DNA from: Planctomycetes bacterium RIFOXYC2_FULL_41_27
GTDB lineage: Bacteria; Planctomycetota; Brocadiia; Brocadiales; Brocadiaceae
Direction: 5' to 3'
Assembly (NCBI GenBank): GCA_001828645.1
Contig: MHZD01000034.1
Span: forward strand, 1 to 11,527
Length of the DNA: 11,527 nucleotides
Within the stretch, counting starts at the first letter, position 1. Each line of letters starts with the position of its first letter. The position numbers and the translations under genes were made by a program. This document shows positions 1-6,908 of the stretch, one piece after another. Under the pieces are notes generated by a model. The model saw only the letters and a list, made by a program, of their open reading frames with translations. It did not search any database and was not told where the DNA came from.

Positions 1-164
1 AGAAGTCTACCTGGCAATTCAAAACATTCTTTCATTTCCTCATGCTTGGGCACAACTTTCTTCAAATACCAGAAGATGTTTGACAAATCGTTTCCCTTAA
101 ATGGGGTAAACGAGGTCGCGTCTTGATTTATGATTATTATTGATTTTTTACAAATTTTGTTTTT
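1..164 (-). pseudogene. Possible partial or decayed coding stretch running off the left edge
   Basis: On the minus strand a frame stays open from the base after a TGA at 167-165 to the window edge (54 codons). It has a protein-like composition, including the segments DATSFTPFKGNDL and NIFWYLKKVVPKHEEMKE. There is no ATG or GTG in the frame; the only conventional start is a TTG at 86-84, which would drop the more convincing first half. It is therefore either the 5' end of a gene that has lost its start or the inner part of a decayed one. I do not recognise the family. It lies downstream of the CDGSH gene on the same strand. The remaining bases up to 241 are AT-rich with no hairpin that would serve as a clear terminator. 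Confidence 0.25.
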
Positions 165-241
165 TCAAAAATCTGTTCGTGTTAAACAAACTCCTAAATC
201 TCCTCATTCTTCCCGGTCGCCCTTAATACCAAGCCTCCAAC

Positions 242-475
242 TTATGCTTCACGTTCTTTGAGTTTGCGACATATACCGTCGCAGAATGGTGGATTTTTTG
301 TTAAATAGCAATTGCAAATTAGATATTTTCTTTTCAGCACGATTTTAAACGGGCGCGGTTTTTTATCCGTTCCCTTATGTGAACCGTCACAGAACGGCTC
401 ATTTTTCGTATTCCCACATGCACACCAGTGATACGTGCCGGGTCCCAGTTCAATGGTAAGAGGCATCTCCTTCAT
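242..475 (-). CDS. Small two-motif CDGSH iron-sulfur protein with an altered second motif
   Basis: A 77-residue protein with two CDGSH-type motifs, the layout of CISD3/MINER2-like and bacterial dual-CDGSH proteins, which bind redox-active [2Fe-2S] clusters with three Cys and one His each. The first motif is canonical: C18, C20, C29 and H33 (CDGSH at 29-33). The second has C54, C56 and C65, but ends CDGIC, so the expected His ligand is replaced by Cys69. No signal peptide or membrane segment is visible, so a cytoplasmic soluble protein is expected. The start at 475 is an ATG; a second ATG at 466 is preceded directly by GGAG, too close to act as its Shine-Dalgarno. The gene overlaps the last 26 bases of the upstream glycosyltransferase, so it is probably co-transcribed with it. 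Its role in a glycan locus is unknown; it could be a redox or Fe-S carrier unrelated to glycan assembly. Family assignment is firm, function is not. Confidence 0.9.
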   Translation of the reverse strand: MKEMPLTIELGPGTYHWCACGNTKNEPFCDGSHKGTDKKPRPFKIVLKRKYLICNCYLTKNPPFCDGICRKLKEREA

Positions 476-1430
476 AGATTCTTTTTCTCTTCGGTTTCAA
501 ACCCATCCAATCGGGGCATAATAAAAGATGCCACCCTAAAAGCATGGCATAGGTAGATAACCTATAACGCAGGTCCCGATTTTGAAATAATACGAATACA
601 TTACTTATAAAGTTTGCGATACAGTTTATCAGAATTTTTACTAAATAAAATGTCCTGAATACTCTATATGACACAATGGTTCTGTTTTTTTTAAAAAAGA
701 TGTAGAGTGAACGACAATACTCTATCTGTGATTGCCACGGCGCCATTTTCTTGCTTTGTCCACCAAGATGAATGACCCTGGCTTCGGGTACATGATACAC
801 CTTCCAGCCCGCCTTTTGCATGCGGTAGCACCAATCGGTTTCCTCGAGGAAAAAGAAATAATCTTCATCTAATTTCCCGACATTTTTAATAGCCTCGTTT
901 CTTATCATCATACATGCCCCAATAACTGATTCAACTTCCATAGGTTGTACGATGGATTGTTTCTTGCTTGGATATTTATAAGGGAAGAACCATTGCAATA
1001 GACTTTTGTTAAGAAGCTCCGTTGCTAAAGTCGGATAGTTATCATAACTGTGTTGCCTCGTGCCATCCGGCTTTTCAAGTTGAGCCCCGGCAATTCCGGC
1101 GTCTTTGTGCTGCTCCATGAATGAATACATTACACGAATGGCATTTTTGTGCAAGAGTGTATCCGTATTGATTAATACGCTGTAGATTGCTGCATTTTTT
1201 CCCAGGGCTTGATTCACAGCAGCGGCAAATCCCTTATTTTCCTGATTCTCAATGACAATAACCTGTGGGAATTGTTCGCGGACAGCCGCAATGCTATCAT
1301 CCCGGGAGCCATTATCTACTACACATATTTGATAATTAATGTATTTTACCGTTTTGTAAATGGAATCAATACAATCTATTAACAACTGCCTGGTATTCCA
1401 GTTTACAATGATAAAGCGCATGTCAATCAT
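450..1430 (-). CDS. GT2 family glycosyltransferase, rhamnosyltransferase-like
   Basis: A 326-residue inverting GT-A-fold glycosyltransferase, probably moving a sugar from an NDP- or dTDP-sugar to a growing lipid-linked glycan at the inner face of the cytoplasmic membrane. Visible motifs are the N-terminal strand FIIVNWN, VVDNGS at 37-42 (nucleotide binding), NTD at 88-90 in the place of the DxD metal site, GACMM at 171-175, the acidic acceptor/catalytic region DEDYFFFLEETDWCYR at 188-203, and HLGGQS at 221-226. This set matches WbbL-like rhamnosyltransferases, but the sugar cannot be read from sequence. A hydrophobic stretch near 262-282 may contact the membrane. The start at 1430 is an ATG; an alternative ATG at 1421 begins MRFIIVN and fits the family N-terminus equally well. 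No clear Shine-Dalgarno is seen. It lies 20 bases after the GT4 gene and overlaps the CDGSH gene by 26 bases, which suggests one transcript. Confidence 0.92.
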   Translation of the reverse strand: MIDMRFIIVNWNTRQLLIDCIDSIYKTVKYINYQICVVDNGSRDDSIAAVREQFPQVIVIENQENKGFAAAVNQALGKNAAIYSVLINTDTLLHKNAIRVMYSFMEQHKDAGIAGAQLEKPDGTRQHSYDNYPTLATELLNKSLLQWFFPYKYPSKKQSIVQPMEVESVIGACMMIRNEAIKNVGKLDEDYFFFLEETDWCYRMQKAGWKVYHVPEARVIHLGGQSKKMAPWQSQIEYCRSLYIFFKKNRTIVSYRVFRTFYLVKILINCIANFISNVFVLFQNRDLRYRLSTYAMLLGWHLLLCPDWMGLKPKRKRIYEGDASYH

Positions 1431-1450
1431 ATAATATCGTTAATACCACA

Positions 1451-2548
1451 CTATCCCTTTTTCAAATGCAATCTTTCTTCGTATAAATGAAGAATTTCCT
1501 CTCCAACTTTCTCCAGGCTATATGAGAATCCTTGTTGTAAAGAGTTTTTAGAAAATTCTGAATGTAAGTTTTTGTTATCATATAAACGATATATACTGTA
1601 TGCTATTTCATCAGGCTCTTCTCCAACAACAAAGCCATCTACTTTATCATGCACAATCTCTTGCAGAAAATCATTCTTCAGACAAATAATCGGTTTACCC
1701 ATTGCTTGACATTGTCTGAGCGCACGGGCTGTGCCATCTGAGCCAGGCATTGTATAAAACATCACATCAAAGCAATTAATAATATCCCAGTAATCCGCTT
1801 TTCTGTAACCACCAAATATAATCGTATCCGACAAACCAAACTTTTCAGAGGATTCCTTTAGCTGCTTTACTATTCCAGCTTTTCCACGACCTAAGATAAG
1901 AAATTTAATATTTTTACCAGAGGCTTTTATGCATTTTGCAGTCTCGATCACAAGATCAAACCTTCTGTATGGTTGAAGCCTCATAACAATGCCTATTATG
2001 AAGGATTTATTAGTAGTCATAAATTCATTTGAGACTGAAACATTATGAGGTGTTTGCACTATTGCTTTCATATTCAACCAGTTGTTTATATGCACTACAT
2101 TTCCTAATTTTGGACTCAATATTTCACTTATCTTTTTGCTAAAAGTAGTAATAACATCTGCCTTTCTCCAGATTGTCCTACGTAAGAAACCCGGAAGATC
2201 AACCGCGAAATCAGTGAATACTATAAGCTTTTGACGCAAATCACCCGCTAAAGAAGCAAGATCGTTTTCCCGAAATGTATGAATTATATCAGGTTGAAAT
2301 TCTCTAATACACTGCTTAATACTTTCTCGATTTTTGAAAAATCCTACGATACCGCCTCGCTTAATAAGTGTTGTTGTAATTTTTATTTTCTTACTTTCAA
2401 TATGTGAGGTTAAACTCCTTTCAAGGTTTTTCGGGGTACTTGTTAAAATTGCGACATCTGCATGCTTGCTCATATAATCGCATAATTCAACTATGGGTTG
2501 TGATGGCCCCGTCCACTTCCAATCTGAATAAATGTATAAAACTCTCAT
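1451..2548 (-). CDS. GT4-like glycosyltransferase (GT-B fold)
   Basis: A 365-residue protein with the two Rossmann-like halves of GT-B retaining glycosyltransferases. The N-terminal half begins MRVLYIYSDWKWTGPSQ, typical of an acceptor-binding domain start. The C-terminal half has GIVMRLQPYRRFDLVIE (about 186-202), the strand FLILGRG, and the donor-binding region GSDGTARALRQ followed by AMGKPII. In this region the usual EX7E pair of GT4 enzymes reads Asp271 and Gln279, so the second acidic residue is missing; related enzymes with a DGT(S/A)RA motif are known, so activity is not excluded. I chose the ATG at 2548 rather than the upstream in-frame TTG at 2557 because it begins exactly at the first beta strand. 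No Shine-Dalgarno is evident. A 20-base gap separates it from the following GT2 gene. Likely a cytoplasmic or membrane-peripheral enzyme in surface glycan assembly; donor and acceptor unknown. Confidence 0.9.
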   Translation of the reverse strand: MRVLYIYSDWKWTGPSQPIVELCDYMSKHADVAILTSTPKNLERSLTSHIESKKIKITTTLIKRGGIVGFFKNRESIKQCIREFQPDIIHTFRENDLASLAGDLRQKLIVFTDFAVDLPGFLRRTIWRKADVITTFSKKISEILSPKLGNVVHINNWLNMKAIVQTPHNVSVSNEFMTTNKSFIIGIVMRLQPYRRFDLVIETAKCIKASGKNIKFLILGRGKAGIVKQLKESSEKFGLSDTIIFGGYRKADYWDIINCFDVMFYTMPGSDGTARALRQCQAMGKPIICLKNDFLQEIVHDKVDGFVVGEEPDEIAYSIYRLYDNKNLHSEFSKNSLQQGFSYSLEKVGEEILHLYEERLHLKKG

Positions 2549-2911
2549 AGGATTCAAATTTGCATTATTGCGGAGCGTGTCTTAAGCTGCATGGGAAAAT
2601 ACCAAATATGGCAAATAACCCATGGAAGACCTCCCCACCATCATTCGACTGCGCTCACGACGAAGGCCCCTCCTTGTTAACTTATCTTACCCACATTTCC
2701 GTCTGAACACCGTGGATTGCAAGTCCCCCTAAAAAAGGGGAATGCAGGGGATTGTTTAAGTCGTTTGAGATAATAGCCTTATATTTACCTTAAGGAAATT
2801 CAAAATTGGCACAAAGTCACTAAGACACCGGGATTTCCCTTTCTTCCATACCATGTTCCATATAGTATACTATTGACGGATTTTCATAATTATATCAAAC
2901 TAGAAATTGGG
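2549..2911. other. Intergenic region of 363 bases with degenerate dispersed repeats
   Basis: No convincing reading frame on either strand. It separates two glycosyltransferase genes on the minus strand and contains three stretches that look like worn copies of genome-wide repeats: 2641-2673 (CATTCGACTGCGCTCACGAC type), 2721-2757 (see separate entry) and 2808-2838, whose complement GTGTCTTAGTGACTTTGTGC is a type often seen in environmental genomes. No promoter for the downstream gene could be assigned with confidence. The repeats suggest this junction has taken insertions. Confidence 0.6.
2721..2757. repeat. Dispersed-type repeat with a CCCC/GGGG inverted pair
   Basis: The core reads TCCCCCTAAAAAAGGGGA, in which CCCC (2726-2729) pairs with GGGG (2737-2740) across an A-rich loop, followed by GCAGGGG. 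This resembles the 'agtccccct...aagggggatttaggggg' repeats scattered in many Gram-negative environmental genomes. It could fold in RNA but lacks a U-run to act as an intrinsic terminator on either strand. Confidence 0.5.
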
Positions 2912-3835
2912 TTACCATATCGTTTTGGACCTAGAATACAACGTATGTAAATAATATCTTATTGTCCTTATATTTAAGGGATTATACTTTAAAGACAAAC
3001 GAAAATTCTCACTTGCTTGAATTTTATTACCTATTCTTAAATAGTATCGACCGACTTTTGCATAATGTGAAGCTAATCGCTTTTTATAAACTTTTTCGGT
3101 AATACTATTTTCGGCGGCTTTAAACTTATTATATATTTTATCGATGACCATTTTTTGGTATTTTAGGACATTATTCCTGTTCTTACTTAAAGAATGGAGG
3201 TTATGTCTGTATTTAACAAGCGGTGTATTAATCCCCCCAACTTTAAAGTAGAATGCAATCTGTAACCACATATCCCAGTCTTGACAGTTAAAGAGTTGTA
3301 CATCGAATAAACCCGTTGTTTCAAATATCTCTTTTCGCACAACTACTGATGAGGTAATTATAAAATTCTGTTCAGAAAATAATTGTGCAAAAACATTACC
3401 CGATGGTAATCGTCTCTTTGAAGCTTCATCAAGCACACGACCATTTTCATCTATATTCACATGTTTTGAATATACCATACTGACATCTGGGTGTTTGTTG
3501 AAATACTCAATATCAGTTTGCAATTTTTCTGGCAACCAGATATCGTCCGCATCGATGAAGGCTATATACTTACCTTGTGCTGATTGAATTCCAATATTTC
3601 TTGCTACGGACGCTCCTCTGTTATTCTCTAACCTAAGGTACTTTATCCTTTGATAGAATGGATATAAGACTTCCTTCGTGTTGTCCATAGAACCGTCATC
3701 CACTACGATGATTTCGTAAGAATCGTAGGTTTGTGACAAAATGGATCCGATTGAGTCCGGTAAGAATTCGGCACGGTTATAGGTAGGTAATATTACGCTT
3801 ACCAGCGGTAAATTATCAGAATGATGAAAACTCAT
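2912..3835 (-). CDS. GT2 family glycosyltransferase with a TPR-like C-terminal tail
   Basis: A 307-residue GT-A-fold glycosyltransferase. It begins PLVSVILPTYNRAEFLPDSI, the standard GT2 opening, and has DDGS at 46-49, NNRGASVARNIGI at 71-83, the metal-binding DADD at 95-98 and the acidic QDWDMW at 185-190 in the position of the usual ED/QDW catalytic-acceptor motif. About 240-290 holds AAEN, ASHYAKVGRYYLRIGN and KIQASENFRLSLKYNP, which look like a short helical TPR-type repeat after the catalytic domain. No membrane helix is apparent, so it is likely a peripheral cytoplasmic enzyme. The start is the ATG at 3835; no Shine-Dalgarno lies upstream. It is the first gene of the left minus-strand block, preceded by a 437-base gap facing the divergent methyltransferase. 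The sugar transferred is unknown. Confidence 0.92.
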   Translation of the reverse strand: MSFHHSDNLPLVSVILPTYNRAEFLPDSIGSILSQTYDSYEIIVVDDGSMDNTKEVLYPFYQRIKYLRLENNRGASVARNIGIQSAQGKYIAFIDADDIWLPEKLQTDIEYFNKHPDVSMVYSKHVNIDENGRVLDEASKRRLPSGNVFAQLFSEQNFIITSSVVVRKEIFETTGLFDVQLFNCQDWDMWLQIAFYFKVGGINTPLVKYRHNLHSLSKNRNNVLKYQKMVIDKIYNKFKAAENSITEKVYKKRLASHYAKVGRYYLRIGNKIQASENFRLSLKYNPLNIRTIRYYLHTLYSRSKTIW

Positions 3836-3963
3836 GATAGAAATGCGTAAACGCGAAAATTGAGTAAGTTTCCCCTGTAGTTATAGAATATTAAGTAGCA
3901 TTTGAGACTTAAACTAGCCGATGAGTAAATCGAAGGGGAAAAATCTAGTCTTTTAGTTCAGAG

Positions 3964-4016
3964 CCCATCCTGAGTGAAGCAAAGGAGTAAACTCCATGAA
4001 GCATCTCGACCCTTGA
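3964..4016. repeat. Dispersed-type repeat with a GGAGT/ACTCC hairpin
   Basis: The stretch contains CATCCTGAGTGAAGC and, further on, GCATCTCGACCCTTGA, the two halves of a common dispersed element of the 'cctgagcgaagcgaaggatctcgaccc' kind, with extra bases between them. Inside is a perfect small inverted repeat, GGAGT (3984-3988) and ACTCC (3991-3995), with a two-base centre. Recognition is from general familiarity with this repeat type, not a search. Confidence 0.4.
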
Positions 4017-4238
4017 ATACTTTGAAACTTCTATACATTAAATTGCCACTTTCTTTCTGTCAAGCTTTTTTAATAATATTACCATCCTTGAAGTGACTGG
4101 AAACTTACATATCGCCCCTTACACCTTTAAACGCAAAATATTTAACAAATGTCTTTATTTTTAAGTGGGCTGTATTTTTGGTGGCATTAAAAACAAAAAA
4201 GAAGGTGGCTTTTTAAATTGGGAATTTACACAAAATTG

Positions 4239-4266
4239 TTGACTTAATCCCCTTTTTTGCTATTTT
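4239..4266 (+). promoter_or_regulatory. Putative sigma-70-type promoter of the plus-strand methyltransferase
   Basis: TTGACT (4239-4244) is one base from the -35 consensus and TATTTT (4261-4266) is an acceptable -10, with a 16-base spacer. Transcription would be expected to begin around 4272-4274, which coincides with the ATG at 4273. There is no Shine-Dalgarno in front of that ATG, so the arrangement fits a leaderless mRNA. Confidence 0.45.
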
Positions 4267-4272
4267 GATGTG

Positions 4273-5013
4273 ATGGAAAAACACATAGGGAAGCTGAAGA
4301 TATTTTATCAAGACCCAAAAGTAGTAGAGAATTATGAAAGAAAAAGAAAATTTAAGGACGACGACGTTTCTTTACTTCACGTGTCAGAGATTGAGGGTCT
4401 AAAAAATATTGTTAACGAGGCAAAGGGGCATATTCTGGAAATAGCAGTGGGTACTGGCAGAATAGCTCGTAACCTTCAAAGCAATGCATCAATTTATTTA
4501 GGGATAGATTTTTCCCTTCCTATGCTTTTTGAAGCAAGGAAGACAACTGATACTCTTACAAGAAAGCCATTTCTTGTGAGGGCTGATGCCTTCTGTCTAC
4601 CAGCAAAAAGAGAGAGTTTTGATGCAGTAATCTGTTTTCGTTTTTTCCATCATCTTGAAAAGTGTGACAGGGATGCCCTTTATAACCAAATAAGAGATGT
4701 CCTCAAGAAAAATGGACTACTGGTATTTGATCTCCGCCAAAATAGTGCTCACAGAAAAAAAGCCCTGTCCGAAAGGAAGAAGTTATTATTATCGAAATTA
4801 AATGAGTATTTTAAGGAACTATCCGACCATGGATTCAAAGATATGAAATTTTTGGGTAATCGATATGGTCTTGATAAATTTTTCCCTAAATTTCTAAAGA
4901 ACAGACGATTACTTGTCAAGGCAATTAGATTACTGGAAATGAAGTACTTTAACCGCTTTGGATTTTTACAAGGACTGTGTCGGGGAGGAATTATTTTTTG
5001 TAAAAAGGGCTAA
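4273..5013 (+). CDS. Class I SAM-dependent methyltransferase, UbiE/Methyltransf_11-like
   Basis: A 246-residue Rossmann-fold methyltransferase. Motif I is HILEIAVGTGR (53-63), which binds S-adenosylmethionine; the acidic end of strand 2 is Asp79 in YLGIDFS; RADAFCLP (103-110) is the motif that contacts adenine; FDAVICFRFFHHL follows as motif post-II, and KKNGLLVFDLRQ as the later strand. The C-terminal third is basic and rich in Phe and Lys, ending near GGIIFCKKG. The methyl acceptor cannot be told. An in-frame GTG at 4270 directly precedes the ATG; I prefer the ATG because it sits at the predicted transcription start. It is the only plus-strand gene, divergent from the left block and convergent with the glycosyltransferase whose stop lies 16 bases away. 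No terminator hairpin is visible in that short gap. Its orientation suggests separate regulation or later insertion into the locus. Confidence 0.9.
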   Translation: MEKHIGKLKIFYQDPKVVENYERKRKFKDDDVSLLHVSEIEGLKNIVNEAKGHILEIAVGTGRIARNLQSNASIYLGIDFSLPMLFEARKTTDTLTRKPFLVRADAFCLPAKRESFDAVICFRFFHHLEKCDRDALYNQIRDVLKKNGLLVFDLRQNSAHRKKALSERKKLLLSKLNEYFKELSDHGFKDMKFLGNRYGLDKFFPKFLKNRRLLVKAIRLLEMKYFNRFGFLQGLCRGGIIFCKKG

Positions 5014-5029
5014 GTTGTTATTTTCCCAG

Positions 5030-6010
5030 TTAAACCTTGATCGCATCAATAAATTTTGGGATATTTGTTTTCAGAGAATATGATGTTTCTACCGTTTTTC
5101 TTCCTTCGAGACCAATACGTTCCCTAAGGGATCTATTACATGCAAGGAGATTTATCTTTTCAATCCATTCTTGATTGGATGCAGCAAATAAGCCATTGAT
5201 GCCTTCCTGTATAATCTCCTTGTGTACACCTACAGGCGAGCAAACAACAGGAATTCCCACAGAAAGATACTGGAGCAACTTTGTTGCACATTTACCTTTT
5301 GTCCATTCATGGTTGGGTAAAGGCGCCAAGCCGATATCGATATCTTGTAAATCTGTATTTTCATCTTCCAATTTCCACATCTTTTTAACGACGGGCATTT
5401 TGTTACAATCAAAAAAGTCGTTGCAAATAATCTTTAACTTCATGTCATGCTGACTCGCTAATTGATCGAAGGCTGGTATCAATTCCTTTAAAAATGGAAG
5501 GGAAGATTTGCTTCCTATCCATCCAATTGTGACCTCCTTTTTGTTTTTATCATAATTCTTGATCGTATATTTAGATGTATCAACTATTGTAGGTACAACA
5601 CTTACATTCGCATTGTAAGGTAAAGCATGCAATTTTAAATATTGGTTGCCGGCTATAACTTGATCACTATATTGTATCATTCTTGCAAATGTCCTCTGCC
5701 TTTTAAGAGATCGGCCACCACCATCCACAGGACTTCTAAACATAACAGCATCATCAAAGTCGTAAATAATCTTAATGTGTTTTCGCTTGAGATACCAGAG
5801 TTGCCAGTACCACAGCCGTTTCTTTTGAACGAAGAGCGCATCGTAACTTTTCATTTCTGAAAACAGCTTCATCCATTTAAAAAAAGACTCCGGAAAGAGC
5901 GTAACTTTTGATTCTATTTGCGATTCTTTAAGATAAGGGATATATTGTAATACCCTATATCTACTTGCAGGATGTTCCCATTCCTGTATAAGGAAATAGA
6001 CTTTTTTCAC
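5030..6010 (-). CDS. GT4-like glycosyltransferase
   Basis: A 326-residue GT-B-type glycosyltransferase, the last gene of the right-hand minus-strand block. Features from the chosen start: HPASRYRVLQYIPYL near the N-terminus, YDFDDAVM around 83-90, VTIGWIGSKSSLPFL near 160-174 opening the C-terminal domain, and KGKCATKLLQYLSVGIPVVC followed by SPVGVHKEII (238-267), the donor-sugar binding region of this subfamily. The canonical EX7E pair is not present in its usual form. I chose the GTG at 6010 because it forms a GTGA overlap with the sulfotransferase stop (6009-6007), the signature of translational coupling; an in-frame TTG at 6019 would add three residues. GGGA lies just upstream and could be a weak Shine-Dalgarno. 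Coupling to the sulfotransferase suggests both act on the same glycan. Donor and acceptor are unknown. Confidence 0.88.
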   Translation of the reverse strand: MKKVYFLIQEWEHPASRYRVLQYIPYLKESQIESKVTLFPESFFKWMKLFSEMKSYDALFVQKKRLWYWQLWYLKRKHIKIIYDFDDAVMFRSPVDGGGRSLKRQRTFARMIQYSDQVIAGNQYLKLHALPYNANVSVVPTIVDTSKYTIKNYDKNKKEVTIGWIGSKSSLPFLKELIPAFDQLASQHDMKLKIICNDFFDCNKMPVVKKMWKLEDENTDLQDIDIGLAPLPNHEWTKGKCATKLLQYLSVGIPVVCSPVGVHKEIIQEGINGLFAASNQEWIEKINLLACNRSLRERIGLEGRKTVETSYSLKTNIPKFIDAIKV

Positions 6011-6858
6011 TTTTCCCAACCAAAGTTAACACCTAGATATTCATATAACCTGTAATTATAGGACTCAAAATAATTAAGTAAACGACATCTTGTGCTAGCC
6101 TCCATTTTAGGATAATAACCAACGTTATCCTTTCCAAAATACTCTGGTTGCCAAGATGGTAAGTTTAAAAACTGCAGGGTTCGCTGAAAAACTGCTTGGG
6201 AATCTTCGAAAAAATCTTCACTCTTAAGAATTAATATCTGTTCTTTGTTGAAAAAATTACTCCAGTGCTTTAACTGTTCTATGTAAATTCCTCTCGAGAG
6301 ATAGGAATATGTATTATAGTTAAAACTATAGTAATTTTCATCGTTTGTTATTTTCTCAAATTCTCCCCGCAACCTTTCTTCTTCCATGCCTATTGCATCT
6401 TCAAACGATAGGGTTTCACGTTTTTGCCTGATTTCGTGGTAATAGTGTGAATATGCCCTGTCCACTGGGTTTCTTAAGAGGACTATTATTCTAACTCCTG
6501 GTAATACCGTTGAAATTCTCTTAGGGGAATGTGGATAAAAAATGTAATCAGGACTGGCTTCCCCAGTAATGAAATCTCGTTTATATATGTGGGTAATGCA
6601 ATATTTATAAACTACTGACGGGAAATGTGCTCTATACCACTCAACTCCTTTGTGAAACTTTTTATTGAAGAAATCTACTTCTTTAGTAAAGGAAGGAAGA
6701 ATCGATGGATGTTTGATTAAGTTGTCATACAAAGAGGTTGTGCCACATTTTTGAGCCCCAATAATAATAAAGTCGGGCAGTACCCTCAAGTGTCGTGTTG
6801 CCTTTCTGTAAAAACGTGCACCTTTTCTGATATTTCTCTTTATTAGATTTTTCCTCAT
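6007..6858 (-). CDS. PAPS-dependent carbohydrate sulfotransferase
   Basis: A 283-residue sulfotransferase of the heparan-sulfate N-sulfotransferase-like branch, which moves a sulfuryl group from PAPS to a hydroxyl or amino group, usually on a carbohydrate. The 5'-phosphosulfate loop is GAQKCGTTSLY (34-44), with Lys37 and the GTT triad in place. KEVDFF (59-64) matches the conserved acidic/basic catalytic-side motif, GEASPDYIF (99-107) the substrate-side loop, and VLLRNPVDRAYSHYYH (126-141) the 3'-phosphate binding strand and helix, with Arg129 and Ser137 as expected. The length is normal. The N-terminal 28 residues are very basic and contain no obvious membrane anchor, so it is probably cytoplasmic. 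ATG start at 6858 without a clear Shine-Dalgarno; 50 bases separate it from the upstream gene and it overlaps the next by four bases. Its presence among glycosyltransferases points to a sulfated surface glycan; a sulfated lipid or peptide is the alternative. Confidence 0.92.
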   Translation of the reverse strand: MRKNLIKRNIRKGARFYRKATRHLRVLPDFIIIGAQKCGTTSLYDNLIKHPSILPSFTKEVDFFNKKFHKGVEWYRAHFPSVVYKYCITHIYKRDFITGEASPDYIFYPHSPKRISTVLPGVRIIVLLRNPVDRAYSHYYHEIRQKRETLSFEDAIGMEEERLRGEFEKITNDENYYSFNYNTYSYLSRGIYIEQLKHWSNFFNKEQILILKSEDFFEDSQAVFQRTLQFLNLPSWQPEYFGKDNVGYYPKMEASTRCRLLNYFESYNYRLYEYLGVNFGWEK

Positions 6859-6908
6859 GATGATTTTCGTTTACTTTTTATTTCTTCGAAATGATCAACT
6901 CTAATGGG

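Larger units (their letters stand above)
3836..4272. other. Divergent intergenic region between GT2 and methyltransferase genes
   Basis: This 437-base stretch lies between the minus-strand GT2 gene and the plus-strand methyltransferase, so it should hold promoters for both. A repeat-like element sits at 3964-4016 and a good plus-strand promoter at 4239-4266. I found no protein-coding frame and could not place a convincing minus-strand promoter. AT-rich runs are common from 4060 to 4235. Confidence 0.55.

Noticed and set aside
5014..5029. Bidirectional terminator between the convergent methyltransferase and glycosyltransferase genes
   Set aside because: The 16-base gap holds no stem with a U-run; any terminator would have to lie within coding sequence.
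5175..5453. Plus-strand open frame of 92 codons
   Set aside because: It lies wholly inside the well-supported minus-strand GT4-like gene, has no recognisable domain and reads as an antisense shadow.
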